Counted from the first letter of the stretch, positions 26,187-39,210 are shown. The stretch: 64,000 bases of DNA from Pannonibacter sp. XCT-53 (GCF_009915765.1 NZ_JAABLQ010000001.1:1674001-1738000); one strand, 5' to 3'. Numbers and translations are program-made. The notes: generated from the letters alone by a model not told the origin.

Positions 26187-26309
26187 GCGATCCGAAGTCC
26201 CGTTCTCGTAGGTCCCGGCCGGACGCGCTCCGGCCGGACGCTCAGATGCCGCGCGGCGCCTGTCCCCTTTGCCGGGGGACGCGACCAGGCCGGCAGCACA
26301 TCGTCCCTG

Positions 26310-27527
<1,218 letters not shown>

Positions 27528-27683
27528 GGCGCGGGCCTCGCGTTCCTTTGCGGCGTGATGCAGCTGGGCTGACGTGCTTTTTGCCCCGGTCGGCGCAGGG
27601 ATCCGGGGCTGGCGCCCTTTTAGCAGCAACCCCTGCTTTCCGCACGCGCCTTTCGGAGGCAGTCGTCGGGAAATTTTACCTGT

Positions 27684-28172
27684 CTAACGGCCTTCGATGT
27701 CGGCAAGCGCCGCAGCGCCATGGCCGGAGCGGATCCGCATCAGCTCGGTCTTGGAGGTGCGCGGACCGCCCACCTGCCCCCGTCCGGCCAGCCCCGACAG
27801 CTCCTCGAGCGCCCGCTGGCGCGCCACCGGATCCAGCACGGACGAGGCCGCCGGCTGGGCGCCCGGATTACCGCCGGCTGCGACGGCAAGGTCGAGGCTG
27901 TCCTGTGCCGGAGCCCCGGCGACGGCGGCGCCGGGCCGCTGCGGCCCGGCCTGCGACGGGAGGGGGGCGGTGCCCGGCGACTGGGGCGCGGCCGCGAGCG
28001 GACCGGGGCTTGCGAGCGGTGCGGGCGTGGCATAGGCCGGCAGGGTCGGCTCGGCCGGCCGGCGCAGCGGATCGCGCATCGTGCCGATCAGCGAGGCATC
28101 CGGTTCGAGGGCGCAGCCGCCGGCCATCAGGGCCAGAAGACCCGCCGTTGCCAGTGCTGAAAAGTGTCTCAC
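27684..28172 (-). CDS. Hypothetical lipoprotein, Pro/Ala-rich
   Basis: A 162-residue secreted lipoprotein of unknown function. Seen: a signal peptide RHFSALATAGLLALMAGGC, with the lipobox Cys at residue 20, then a long Pro/Ala/Gln-rich low-complexity stretch, and a more conserved C-terminal part from about 110 (DPVARQRALEELSGLAGRGQ) that recalls conserved alphaproteobacterial outer-membrane lipoproteins. The start is GTG at 28172, with an AGGAGGG ribosome site 7-8 bases before it; the ATG at the same place is out of frame. It is divergent from phaC. The huge frame it belongs to (up to 30485) covers phaC on the other strand and is not real. Confidence 0.65.
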   Translation of the reverse strand: MRHFSALATAGLLALMAGGCALEPDASLIGTMRDPLRRPAEPTLPAYATPAPLASPGPLAAAPQSPGTAPLPSQAGPQRPGAAVAGAPAQDSLDLAVAAGGNPGAQPAASSVLDPVARQRALEELSGLAGRGQVGGPRTSKTELMRIRSGHGAAALADIEGR

Positions 28173-28412
28173 GACATGCCCTCCTGTTAGGCAGCTGCCA
28201 CCCGTCCCGCCCAGTCTATCCGCTCTGCGGGCCGCCATCAAAGCGTGATGGCTGCCGTTGCACGGACAGGGCAGATTCGCAAGCGATCCCTGTGCAGGGC
28301 TGGTGCCTGCGAAATGACCATTCGACCTTACGGAATTCCGTGTCATAAAATTGACGGGCAGCCGGGTGACAACGGTTGAAGCAAGAAGAATGCATGGGAG
28401 GGAATGCCGAAT

Positions 28413-30218
28413 ATGGCTGATGATCGCCAGAATCCGCTGGTTCAGTACATCGTCAAGAACCCGGAAGCCTTTGCACAGAACCTCGCCAAGCTGATGGAAC
28501 AGGGTGGCAAGGCGCTCGCGGCCTATCTCGAGCCGCGCGAAAAGGGCGAGGTCAAGCCCGACACGGCCGAAGAACTGACCACGATCATCAAGACCCTCGC
28601 CCAGGTCGGCGAGTACTGGACCGCCGATCCCACCCGCGCCGTCGAGGCGCAGGGTCGGCTGTGGGCCGGCTACATCAACCTGTGGAATTCCTCGCTCAAG
28701 CGCATGCGGGGCGAAGAAGCCGAACCGGCCGTGCCGACGCCCGCGCGCGACAAGCGCTTCGAGGACCCGGACTGGCAGGAAAACCAGTTCTTCGATTTCC
28801 TCAAGCAGTTCTACCTGATCACCTCCAACTGGGCCAACGACATGGTGGCCGAGGCGGAAGGGCTCGACGAGCACACGCGCCACAAGGCCGACTTCTACGT
28901 CAAGCAGATCGCCAATGCGCTCTCGCCCTCCAACTTCGTCCTGACCAATCCGGCGCTCCTGCGCGAGACGCTTGCCAACAACGGCGAGAATCTCGTGCGC
29001 GGCATGCAGTTCCTCGTCGAGGACATCAAGGCCGGCAAGGGCGACATCAAGATCCGGCAGACCGATGCCAGCAAGTTCGAGGTCGGCCGCAACCTGGCGC
29101 TGACGCCGGGCAAGGTCATTGCCCGCAACGACGTGTGCGAGCTGATCCAGTACACACCGACGACCGACACCGTGCTGAAGCGGCCGCTGCTGATCGTGCC
29201 GCCCTGGATCAACAAGTTCTACATCCTCGACCTGACGCCGGACAAATCCTTCATCCAGTGGGCCGTCGACCAGGGCCACACGGTCTTCGTCATCTCCTGG
29301 GTCAATCCGGACGAGCGTCAGGCGCAGAAGGGCTTCGAGCACTACATGCGCGAGGGCATCCTCAATGCACTCGACGTGATCCGGCGCGCGACGAAGGAAG
29401 AGAAGGTCAACGCCATCGGCTATTGCGTCGGCGGCACGCTGCTGGCCGTCACGCTCGCCTACATGGCGGCAACCGGCGATGACCGGATCGCCTCGGCCAC
29501 GTTCTTCACCACCCAGGTGGACTTCACCCACGCCGGCGACCTCAAGGTCTTCGTCGACGAGGAACAGATCGCGATCCTCGAGCGCAAGATGGCCGAGCGC
29601 GGCTATCTTGACGGGTCGAAAATGGCGGCCGCCTTCAACATGCTGCGGTCGAACGACCTGATCTGGCCCTATGTCGTCAACAACTACCTGCGCGGCAAGG
29701 ACCCCTTCCCCTTCGACCTGCTGTACTGGAACTCCGATTCGACCCGGATGCCGGCCGCCAACCATTCCTTCTACCTGCGCAACTGCTACCTCGAGAACAC
29801 GCTGTCGCGGGGCGAGATGGTGATGGCCGGCGAGCGGCTCGATCTCTCCCGGGTGACGATCCCGATCTACAATCTCGCCACCCGCGAGGATCACATCGCC
29901 CCGCCCCGGTCGGTGTTCCTCGGCTGCTCGGCCTTCGGGGGTCCGGTCGACTACATCCTGGCCGGCTCGGGGCATATCGCCGGCGTGGTCAATCCGCCGG
30001 CCCGCGGCAAGTACCAGTTCTGGACCGGCGGCAAGCCGGAGGGCGCGCTCGAGGACTGGATTGCCGCGGCCAGCGAACATCCCGGCTCCTGGTGGCCACA
30101 CTGGGACGCCTGGATCCGGGCGCAGGAGGGCACGCTGGTCAAGGCGCGCAAACCCGGTGCAAACAGGGTTAAGATTCTTGGCGACGCACCCGGAACTTAC
30201 GTTAAGATGCGAGCCTGA
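28413..30218 (+). CDS. phaC: Class I poly(R)-hydroxyalkanoate synthase
   Basis: A 601-residue polymerase that joins hydroxyacyl-CoA into storage polyester granules. Seen: the lipase-box-like [10 protein letters not shown] with the nucleophile Cys338, the W-rich central block [16 protein letters not shown]-like [18 protein letters not shown] and the catalytic His in [12 protein letters not shown]. The length and the N-terminal ~200-residue domain are typical of class I. Two starts are possible: ATG 28404 is too close to the GGGAGGG site (28396-28402), so ATG 28413 with 10 bases spacing is preferred. No phaA, phaB, phaR or phasin gene is next to it, but the divergent lipoprotein shares its promoter region. 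Confidence 0.96.
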   Translation: MADDRQNPLVQYIVKNPEAFAQNLAKLMEQGGKALAAYLEPREKGEVKPDTAEELTTIIKTLAQVGEYWTADPTRAVEAQGRLWAGYINLWNSSLKRMRGEEAEPAVPTPARDKRFEDPDWQENQFFDFLKQFYLITSNWANDMVAEAEGLDEHTRHKADFYVKQIANALSPSNFVLTNPALLRETLANNGENLVRGMQFLVEDIKAGKGDIKIRQTDASKFEVGRNLALTPGKVIARNDVCELIQYTPTTDTVLKRPLLIVPPWINKFYILDLTPDKSFIQWAVDQGHTVFVISWVNPDERQAQKGFEHYMREGILNALDVIRRATKEEKVNAIGYCVGGTLLAVTLAYMAATGDDRIASATFFTTQVDFTHAGDLKVFVDEEQIAILERKMAERGYLDGSKMAAAFNMLRSNDLIWPYVVNNYLRGKDPFPFDLLYWNSDSTRMPAANHSFYLRNCYLENTLSRGEMVMAGERLDLSRVTIPIYNLATREDHIAPPRSVFLGCSAFGGPVDYILAGSGHIAGVVNPPARGKYQFWTGGKPEGALEDWIAAASEHPGSWWPHWDAWIRAQEGTLVKARKPGANRVKILGDAPGTYVKMRA

Positions 30219-30567
30219 TCCGGCAACGAGCGGGCTCACCGGTCCTCGGGCACCCCTCTGGTCCGGGGTCTGAGCGTCCGGGGTCTGTGCGTCCGGGGTC
30301 TGTGCGTCAGGGGTCCGTCCATCCGGAGTGCGGGCTCCCGGGCAAGCAGGCCTCAGGGACGCAGGGTCTGACGGGGCCGGGTCCCTGGGCATGACCCCGC
30401 CGTCGGCCGGCAGGAGCCCCGACAGGGTCCCGTTACGGGGTCCCCTGAGCGGGACCGGCGATTGGGCACCGTGAGCGGGGACCACGCGGAGGCCGGGATC
30501 AGGTACGGATCAGGCAGGGATCAGGCAGGCACGGGAATCGGCCCAGGGAGTAGCGCGGCAAGGCGCG
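30219..30567. other. Intergenic region with 15-bp tandem repeats
   Basis: The spacer between phaC and the following membrane protein gene. It has four copies of a 15-bp unit at 30261-30320 and a GC-rich remainder; the opposite-strand open frame here has a repetitive DAQTP pattern because of the repeats and is not a gene. Confidence 0.5.
30261..30320. repeat. 15-bp tandem repeat, four units
   Basis: Units of the form GTCCGGGGTCTGTGC at 30261-30275, 30276-30290, 30291-30305 and a diverged one at 30306-30320. The second and third are identical and the first differs at one base. This variable-number-type repeat lies just after phaC. Confidence 0.85.
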
Positions 30568-31209
30568 TTGAAGCACATGTCCAACACGGCAGCACATCGC
30601 ACCCCGGGCCCGCAGCCGCGGCCCGTCCGACCGTCGGTCATTCCGGCGTCGCAGATCCGCTGGTACTCGATGGCCGCCCGCCTGTGGCGGCGCCCGCCGG
30701 GCCTCGGCCCGCTGGCCGTGCGCCTCCTGCTGCTGCCGGCCGTGCCGGTTGCGCTCTGGCTGCACGAGCCGCTCGACTGGCAGATGGCGCTTCTGGCCGT
30801 GACCGGCCTGCTCGTGCTTGTCTGGCTGCTGCGCCGCGGGTCCGGTCCGGCCGGCGGTCAGGTGCTCGGGTCGCGTCCGGGCTGGCATGTGCGGGCGCTG
30901 ATGGGCGAGCGGATGTTCTTCAACCGGGTCGTGGTGCCGGTGCCGCCTGCGGTCGCCCGCCCCGCCGGTCTTCTCGTGGCAGGAGCCGTCGCCGGGGGGC
31001 TGATCGCGGCGCTGGCCGGTTTCGCCGGCAGCCTGCCGGTGGTCCTGGCCGGAACCGGCCTCTGCCTTGCGGCGCAGCTGGCCTATCTCGTGCTGATGGC
31101 CCGGCTTTACGGGCAAATGCAGGATGCCGATCCGCTCTATCGCGCCTGGCGCCGCCCGGCCCTCAATGACAACACGCGCGGTGCCCGAAAGCCGGGACAG
31201 GCCGCCTGA
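30568..31209 (+). CDS. Hypothetical membrane protein, DUF6653-like
   Basis: A 213-residue protein with at least four hydrophobic segments in two pairs: about 51-67 and 72-89, then 134-150 and 156-181, separated by a loop that contains GWHVRALMGERMFFNRVVVPVPP. That loop and the SQIRWYSMAARLWR segment before the first helix loosely recall the DUF6653 family (an impression, not a search). ATG at 30568 or 30577 would serve. A tandem sequence, CTGGCAACCCGTCCC repeated twice, follows the stop at 31214-31243. Confidence 0.5.
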   Translation: MKHMSNTAAHRTPGPQPRPVRPSVIPASQIRWYSMAARLWRRPPGLGPLAVRLLLLPAVPVALWLHEPLDWQMALLAVTGLLVLVWLLRRGSGPAGGQVLGSRPGWHVRALMGERMFFNRVVVPVPPAVARPAGLLVAGAVAGGLIAALAGFAGSLPVVLAGTGLCLAAQLAYLVLMARLYGQMQDADPLYRAWRRPALNDNTRGARKPGQAA

Positions 31210-31327
31210 AGCGCTGGCAACCCGTCCCCTGGCAACCCGTCCCCTGGCACCACGTCGCTGGTCCCCGGTCACTGGCCCATCGTCACTGGCCCAGCGTCCC
31301 CGGCGAAGCGTCACTACTTGCGAGGCG

Positions 31328-32077
31328 TCACTTGCGCGCCAGCAGGGCCCGCAGCATGTCATCGGCCAGTTGCGGCGGGGCAAGGCCGGGGTCCTCGAGA
31401 TCGTCGAGCTCCAGCCATTCCTCCGTTGCCTCCGGATGCGGGCCTGACAGGCTGATCCAGCCCCGGCCGTACGGGGCGAGCAATGCAGCCACCTCCCCGC
31501 CCTCGTAGGTGGCCGTCACCTCTGCCCGGCTGCCGGGGGCCAGCACGAAATGCGGGGCCTCCTGCAGATACATCCAGCGCGGCACGCCGTTCCAGATCAC
31601 CTGTTCCATGCTGGCTTCATAGGGGCTGTAGCCGGCCGCATCGCCCTTGAAGAGCTGCAGCCCGACGCCGTCGCCGTCGTCGTCGATCGACTTGCCGGCA
31701 AAATAGCCGCCGGCGCAGATGCCCCAGTAGCGGCCGCCACCGGCAATATAGTCCTTGAGCCAGGTCACCTGCGCGTCGGTGAGCGAGCGGCGGATGTCCA
31801 TCACGTCCTCGCCGCCGCCCTGGATGTAGACCGCAGCCCGCGACAGAAGCTCCGGCGTGATCTCGGGGCCCGAGACATAGCGCACCTTGAGCCCGACGCG
31901 GCTGGCCACCACGCCGGCGGCCTCCGGGCAGCCGTCACAGGCGCCCGGCCCCCGGTAGATCAGCGCCAGCCCTGCCCCGGCGGCGAAGGCCGGACCTGCG
32001 GCCGCCAGCCACAGCCCGGCTGCGGCCACACACAGCATCCTGATCTGGGCCGCCAGCCCCTGCCGTTTCGTCATCAT
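31328..32077 (-). CDS. Exported BPL_N/glutamine-amidotransferase-like protein
   Basis: A 249-residue protein with an N-terminal signal peptide ending in a typical AFA site (about residue 32). The mature part looks like a class I glutamine-amidotransferase (DJ-1/GATase) fold: VYIQGGGEDVMDIR and GGRYWGICAGGYFAGK, where Cys is at the nucleophile elbow, and a late PHPEAT segment where the His of a triad would be. It recalls the biotin-protein-ligase-N-terminal-like family of exported proteins. The start could be either of the two Met codons. The gene is 36 bases behind speB on the same strand, so may be co-transcribed. The function is unknown. Confidence 0.6.
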   Translation of the reverse strand: MMTKRQGLAAQIRMLCVAAAGLWLAAAGPAFAAGAGLALIYRGPGACDGCPEAAGVVASRVGLKVRYVSGPEITPELLSRAAVYIQGGGEDVMDIRRSLTDAQVTWLKDYIAGGGRYWGICAGGYFAGKSIDDDGDGVGLQLFKGDAAGYSPYEASMEQVIWNGVPRWMYLQEAPHFVLAPGSRAEVTATYEGGEVAALLAPYGRGWISLSGPHPEATEEWLELDDLEDPGLAPPQLADDMLRALLARK

Positions 32078-32113
32078 CGCTCTGTCTCCAGCCTTGAGGC
32101 GCAGACGCGGGGC

Positions 32114-33073
32114 TCAGCCCCGCGCCCGCCGTTCGGCCAGAAGGCCAAGGTAATGCTGCGCCACGGTGGCGCCGGCGATCGAGGTGATGTCGGCGTGGTC
32201 ATAGGCCGGGGCCACTTCCACCACGTCGCCGCCAACGAAATCGAGATCGCCGAGGCGGCGCAGGATCATCAGCGCCTCGCGCGAGGTCAGGCCGCCGGCT
32301 ACCGGCGTGCCCGTACCCGGCGCGAAGGCCGGGTCAAGGCAGTCGATGTCGAAGGTCATGTAGGCCTTGGCGTCGCCCACCCGCTCCTTGATCAGGTCGA
32401 CGACCGCATTGACGCCGAGCTGCTCCACGTCCTCGCCATAGAGGATCTCGAGGCCACAGGTGTCCGGCGCATGGGTGCGGATGCCGATCTGGATCGAGCG
32501 CGCCGGATCGATCAGCCCCTCGCGCACGGCGCGGCCGGTGAAGGTGCCGTGGTCGATGCGGCCGCCGTCATCGGGCCAGGTGTCCTGATGCGCGTCGAAC
32601 TGCACCAGCGCCAGAGGCCCATGCTGCGCCACATGCGCGCGCAGGATCGGCAGGGTGACAAAGTGGTCACCGCCGATGGAGAACAGGTGCACGCCCTGCT
32701 CCAGGATCTCGCGCGCCTGCGCCTCGATGCAGGCCGGGATCTCGGCGTTGCGGCCGTAGTCGAAGGAACAGTCGCCGTAGTCGACCACCGCCAGCGTCTC
32801 GAACGGGTCGGCGTGGAAGGGATACTGCGGATCGCCGTCGAAGATGGCCGAGGCGCGGCGCACGCCCTGCGGGCCGAAGCGGGCCCCCGGGCGGTTCGAG
32901 ACCGAGGCATCGAACGGCACGCCCCAGACGGCCACATCGACGCCGGCCAGATCGCGGCTGTAGCGCCGGCGCATGAAGGACAGGACGCCGCCATAGGTCG
33001 GCTCATGCGCACCGCCGGTCAGGTGCTTGCCGAACACGGCGTTGTCGGTCGGACGGGGACGGATCGTGGACAT
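32114..33073 (-). CDS. speB: Agmatinase/guanidino-acid hydrolase (arginase family)
   Basis: A 319-residue dinuclear-manganese ureohydrolase. Seen: the metal ligands in IGGDHFVTLP, QFDAHQDTW and TFDIDCLDPAFAPGTGTP, and the start motif TYGGVLSFMRR. Agmatinase makes putrescine and urea from agmatine, but many alphaproteobacterial relatives act on guanidinobutyrate, guanidinopropionate or related compounds, so the substrate is uncertain. Only 19 bases lie between the stop of the AT-rich FRG gene upstream and its start; GAAGG precedes the ATG. That close spacing implies the natural promoter has been displaced or is inside the AT-rich gene. Confidence 0.85.
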   Translation of the reverse strand: MSTIRPRPTDNAVFGKHLTGGAHEPTYGGVLSFMRRRYSRDLAGVDVAVWGVPFDASVSNRPGARFGPQGVRRASAIFDGDPQYPFHADPFETLAVVDYGDCSFDYGRNAEIPACIEAQAREILEQGVHLFSIGGDHFVTLPILRAHVAQHGPLALVQFDAHQDTWPDDGGRIDHGTFTGRAVREGLIDPARSIQIGIRTHAPDTCGLEILYGEDVEQLGVNAVVDLIKERVGDAKAYMTFDIDCLDPAFAPGTGTPVAGGLTSREALMILRRLGDLDFVGGDVVEVAPAYDHADITSIAGATVAQHYLGLLAERRARG

Positions 33074-33092
33074 GGTTTGCCTTCACAAGAAT

Positions 33093-33917
33093 TTACGGCA
33101 TCTCTCTAACGAACTCGCGATACGCAAGCGTATCCATCAAGGCCTCGTCACTGCCAAACAATGTATACGCATTTATATTTGAGTGATGCAATTTCTCCAA
33201 CACCGTCTTTCGCTCGCTTGAGGCGATAATGTATTTTTGGATTGTATTGAATTCAGGATTCAACATGACCGCATTTTCGTGTGGGAAAATACAGTACTCC
33301 TTATCCTGAACTGCATAGCAAAGACTGTAACGACTCTGCTGATTAAAGTGCCTTCGATGCGTCTCGACGTACGAACCGTAATCAATGATATGCGGCACCC
33401 CTCTCTCTCGTACGCGATATTTCGTCAGCTCTAGGTTCATTGCGTAGATCGCCACGTCTTTGTTCGGCCTAGCCCTTTGGAAAGCAAAGAAGGCCGCCAC
33501 CAAGTATGACTCACTCCAGTCCAAGAGCGGCGACGGAAATCCAAGATGCCGAAGATGATAAAGCAAAGCATGCGCTTCAAATAAATTCAATATCTTTATA
33601 TCATCAACTTCTTCAAATAAAATCTCGACAAAACCTGCCATTGACAATGACCTAATCGCAGGAAGAATTGAATTAATCTTCCTCAAGTATCGATCTATTC
33701 GCAAGTATTTGCTTGAAATTCCCTCTTCTCTCACAAATCTTTCAAGGGTTGTCTCAAGAAACCAATCTTTGTCGGACTGACCTCGATAAAGCCATCTTGA
33801 AATGTACGGGATCGGCCCCGCGTCGCTGCGAATCCTCTTGAGAGAATCATCCAAAATGTTCCGTTCGCGCTCAAAGTCATCCCACGACAAGGGGTTATCC
33901 GATCCAAAAACCTTCAT
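33093..33917 (-). CDS. FRG domain-containing protein, AT-rich, probable acquired defence-type gene
   Basis: A 274-residue protein with the FRG domain. Seen: the defining motif in WLYRGQSDKDWFLET (about 42-56) and the second conserved block LLDWSESYLVAAFFAFQRA (about 137-155), then IYAMNL. FRG-domain genes of unknown activity are frequent in prophages, mobile elements and defence islands (established as a trend). Base composition is strongly AT-rich against GC-rich neighbours, with TTT/AAA-rich codons, showing recent acquisition. It lies between ndvA (divergent) and speB, which it abuts by 19 bases. The ATG at 33917 has GGGGGCGAG just before it. No other mobile gene is beside it. Confidence 0.8.
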   Translation of the reverse strand: MKVFGSDNPLSWDDFERERNILDDSLKRIRSDAGPIPYISRWLYRGQSDKDWFLETTLERFVREEGISSKYLRIDRYLRKINSILPAIRSLSMAGFVEILFEEVDDIKILNLFEAHALLYHLRHLGFPSPLLDWSESYLVAAFFAFQRARPNKDVAIYAMNLELTKYRVRERGVPHIIDYGSYVETHRRHFNQQSRYSLCYAVQDKEYCIFPHENAVMLNPEFNTIQKYIIASSERKTVLEKLHHSNINAYTLFGSDEALMDTLAYREFVREMP

Positions 33918-34206
33918 CTCGCCCCCGTTAAATGAAAAACCGTCAAATCAAAAATGCCCACCATCAAAATAGCTTTAGTGGGACACTCTTTCATGTAAAC
34001 ACTCTTTGATATGACGTATTTTCAAGGCAACCACAATTTTGAACCTTCTGAAATAAAGCGGCTTTTGGAATTGCGCCGAGTGCGCTCGAGAAACTGCTCC
34101 AAGCGTCGAGCCTTCCGGACGCCTCTTGATCTCCCTGCGTAAATTTGCAGAGGTCTTCCCGGCTGATGCCCGTCAGCCGCCCGATCACACGCCGAGACCC
34201 TGTCCC

Positions 34207-35955
<1,749 letters not shown>

Positions 35956-36167
35956 CGCAGCCACGGCAGCCCCTGCGTTTCCTGACAAGTGTCGCCCGTC
36001 ACACTTCCCACGCCCTGCGCTTCATACTATCGCTAAGGGGCTTGTGACTTTTCGGCTTTCGGACCGGGCAGCGCAGGAGACCCGGGGCGGCCAGCAACGA
36101 CAGCCTTCCGCTCAGATCCAGCATGAAAACCCTGACCCAACGGTCTCGAGCAGAAGGCAGTTTCCTC

Positions 36168-38930
36168 ATGGCGACGTCGGACACGATCAAGCAGTTCTTC
36201 CTGAACATCCTGCAGCGCCAGCCGACGGCAGCCGAGCTGTCCAGCCTGGTGGCCGCGGTGGACAGCGGCGCGCGCAGCCTGACCCAGGCGCGTGACGATC
36301 TGGCCGCCGGCGCCGAGGCCGTGACCTTCGTCGATCAGGTCATCCGCATCTATCAGGCCGCCTTTGGCCGCGTGCCGGACATCACCGGCATCACCGGCTG
36401 GGTGAACGAGCTGCGCTCCGACGCGACCGCCCTGTCGCGAGTGTCGGCCGGCTTCGTCAATTCGCAGGAGTGGAAGAACCGCTACGGCGACAACAGCGTC
36501 AGCGATATCTCGCTGGGTGCCCTGTACCAGAACGTGCTGGGCCGCGCCGGATCGGCCCAGGAAATCGCCGCCTGGAAGGCCACGGGCCAGCCGATGACGC
36601 AGATCCTGATCGGCTTTTCCAACTCGGCAGAGTTCCAGAATGCCTCCGCTGCCGCGGTCCTTGGACTGAAGAAAGCCGCTGGCGACGTGAGCCCGGCCAA
36701 TCTCGCCAGCGTCTACAACGGCACCAGTGCGCTCAATCTCGGGTTTGGCGGCAGCCAGATCGTGCTGACACGGGTGGCCGACCCGGTGGTGGGCACCTCC
36801 GGCGCCGACAAGATCAGCGGCGTTGTCGACGGCACCGCAGACCAGACCTTCGGCGGTCTCGACACGATCGACGGCGGACAGGGCAATGACACGCTGACCC
36901 TGACCAACTCCACGGCCAGCGGCCTGATGGCGCTGCAGCCGGCCAGCGTCAAGAATGTCGAGGCGCTGGTCCTGCGCAGCACCAGCTCGGGCGCGACCAC
37001 CGCGGACGTGCAGACCTGGACCGGGCTCGAGACCGTCACCGTGGAGCATCAGGCCAACGCCGCGCTCACCCTCACCAGCAACGGCAATGTGCGCAGCGTC
37101 ACGGTGACCGGCGGCGGCACCGTCACGCTGGATGACAAGGCTGGGGCCGGCGCGGACAAGCTTGCCTCGGTGTCGCTCAACGGCGTGCGCGGGGCGAGCA
37201 CCATTACCTCCGACGCGCTGACGGATCTCGGCCTTGCCAACATCCGTGGCACCGAGGTGTCGGCTCCGATCACGGTCAAGGCGAACGGGGCGGGCGCAGC
37301 GCTGACCGTTTCGGCCAACAACCTGGTCAACATGCGTGTCTTCGACGACAAGACCACGGCCGTCACCCTGAAGGCCACCGGTGCCGCCTCCAGTTTCGGC
37401 GTTGGCTTTGACAAGGCAGAGACGCTGACCGTGCAAGCCGACGAGGCGGTGACCCTCACCACACTCTTCATGCCCAGCCTGCGCACGCTGACAGTCAGCG
37501 GCGACAGCCGCCTCACCCTGCCGGTGGACTTCGACCTGGCTCAACGCCTGACCAGCTTGAATGCCTCGGCCAACAGCGGGGGCGTGACCTTGATCGGCGT
37601 CGAACTTGTGACCGCCACCCTCATTGGCAGCTCTGGCGCCGACAAGTTTGGCCTTGGCGGCAGCTTTGCCAAATCCGCCAGCCTTGGCAACGGCAACGAC
37701 GAGCTTCTGGCCGTTGGCACGGAGTTCACGGCGCTCGACGGCGGTGCCGGAACCGATACGCTGACCCTCTCGATGAGCGCAGCCAATTCCACGGCCATCA
37801 TGTCCAGGGTCAGCGGCTTTGAGGTCCTCAACGTCCGGAATGGCACCACCGCCGCCGACAAGGTCATCGACGTCGGTGCTATGAACAGCGGCGGCCGCAA
37901 CGCCATTCAGACGATCGAGTTCCAGGGGGCAATCGATCACACACTCAAGGTCAGCGGTCTTGCCTCGGGAAGCACCGTGGTGACGACCGCCACCAACAGC
38001 GTGCCGCTGACGCTCGAGGTCGCGGGCGCGGCAACAGGCACGGCCGACAGTCTGACACTGGTGCTGAAAGGTCCGTTGGCCCGGTTCTCCTCGGGCTTCT
38101 CGCGGATTGATGGCGTCGAGACACTGAATGTGGTTCTGGACGGGGTGTCGGGCCAGCCCACCCTGCAGATGGCGGCCGACGCGCTGAAGACGCTGACAGT
38201 CAGCGGCACGGGATCGCTGCTGATCGGCAGTCTCGCGACCTCGACCCTGACCAGCCTTGATGCCTCGGCGCTGTCCGGACGGGTCATTGTTGCCGTTGAC
38301 GGCGCGCTGTCCACTGCTGCCGTTCTGAAGGGGGGCAGCGGCAATGACAGCCTGAACGCTGCCAAGTCACTTGCAGCCATCACCATGGAGGGCGGCGCAG
38401 GCAATGACACGCTGTTTGGATCGGACACCGCCGCCAACACGCTCCTTGGTGGCGACGGCGACGATCTCCTCTCCGGTGGCAGCGCGGCCGACACCTTTTT
38501 CGGCGGAGCCGGAGACGACGTGTTCCAGACCAAGCAAGGGGCTGACCTCATCAATGTCGGCACCGGGACCGACACGGTGCTGCTGTCCGTCAACAACGAC
38601 AGCCGCGCCAACTTCGTGACGGTGTCCGGGATGGGCGCCGGCGACAAGCTGGATTTTGCCAACAACGGCACCTCGGTTGCCAGCTTCGTGGCGACCAAGG
38701 TGAGCCTTGCGGCCGGAGCGAGTTTCGCCGCGCATCTCGACGCGGCCACCACCGGCGGCGTCAACCGCGTGACCTGGTTCCAGTTCGAGGGCAACACCTA
38801 TGCCGTCCACGACCGCACCAGCTTCGCCGGCTTTTCCAACGGCGCCGACCAGTTCGTGAAGCTCGTCGGCCTCATCGACCTGAGCGGCTCGACATTCAGC
38901 AATGATGCCAATGTCGTCCTGACCCTGTAA
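36168..38930 (+). CDS. Large RTX/S-layer-like protein with DUF4214 N-terminus (copy 1)
   Basis: A 920-residue secreted protein. Seen in order: an N-terminal DUF4214-type region (about 50-165) made of two modules (VIRIYQAAFGRVPD, then LYQNVLGRAGSAQEI) ending IGFSNSAEF; a long Ala/Thr/Ser/Gly-rich beta-repeat region; RTX calcium nonapeptides GGAGNDTLF, GGDGDDLLS, GGAGDDVFQ (about 739-788); and a C-terminus that strongly recalls the Caulobacter S-layer protein RsaA (VTWFQFEGNTYAV, then ADQFVKLVGLIDLS). This points to type I secretion with a C-terminal signal and calcium-dependent surface assembly. There is no N-terminal signal peptide and almost no Cys. The ATG at 36168 is chosen (MATSDTIKQ). 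Confidence 0.85.
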   Translation: MATSDTIKQFFLNILQRQPTAAELSSLVAAVDSGARSLTQARDDLAAGAEAVTFVDQVIRIYQAAFGRVPDITGITGWVNELRSDATALSRVSAGFVNSQEWKNRYGDNSVSDISLGALYQNVLGRAGSAQEIAAWKATGQPMTQILIGFSNSAEFQNASAAAVLGLKKAAGDVSPANLASVYNGTSALNLGFGGSQIVLTRVADPVVGTSGADKISGVVDGTADQTFGGLDTIDGGQGNDTLTLTNSTASGLMALQPASVKNVEALVLRSTSSGATTADVQTWTGLETVTVEHQANAALTLTSNGNVRSVTVTGGGTVTLDDKAGAGADKLASVSLNGVRGASTITSDALTDLGLANIRGTEVSAPITVKANGAGAALTVSANNLVNMRVFDDKTTAVTLKATGAASSFGVGFDKAETLTVQADEAVTLTTLFMPSLRTLTVSGDSRLTLPVDFDLAQRLTSLNASANSGGVTLIGVELVTATLIGSSGADKFGLGGSFAKSASLGNGNDELLAVGTEFTALDGGAGTDTLTLSMSAANSTAIMSRVSGFEVLNVRNGTTAADKVIDVGAMNSGGRNAIQTIEFQGAIDHTLKVSGLASGSTVVTTATNSVPLTLEVAGAATGTADSLTLVLKGPLARFSSGFSRIDGVETLNVVLDGVSGQPTLQMAADALKTLTVSGTGSLLIGSLATSTLTSLDASALSGRVIVAVDGALSTAAVLKGGSGNDSLNAAKSLAAITMEGGAGNDTLFGSDTAANTLLGGDGDDLLSGGSAADTFFGGAGDDVFQTKQGADLINVGTGTDTVLLSVNNDSRANFVTVSGMGAGDKLDFANNGTSVASFVATKVSLAAGASFAAHLDAATTGGVNRVTWFQFEGNTYAVHDRTSFAGFSNGADQFVKLVGLIDLSGSTFSNDANVVLTL

Positions 38931-39210
38931 CGGTCCGGACCAGCGATTCCCCGTCCCTGCCCTGTCGCCTGCCTGGCTAAGTTCCAGGCGTCGACAGCGC
39001 AGGCCCAGGGCGTGACCGGGGTTCCCCCACAGTCCGCCCACACCGGTCGACACTCGCAAATTATGACAATATCCGGACTTCACAACCCAGACCCGCCATT
39101 GTATCGCTGCACAATTCCTGAGCCGTGCGGCGCAAGGGGTGCCGTGGCTCCAGCCAGACGCTCCCGGTCCGCACGCCATTGACGCAACAAGGGGGGCGCG
39201 TGCCTTGGCG

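Noticed and set aside
28173..30485. Long minus-strand frame opposite phaC
   Set aside because: It is the antisense shadow of phaC plus a tandem-repeat region. Only 27684-28172 is supported, by its signal peptide and ribosome site.
36033..37940. 635-residue minus-strand frame opposite the first RTX gene
   Set aside because: It is repetitive because the plus-strand gene is repetitive, and shows no domain.
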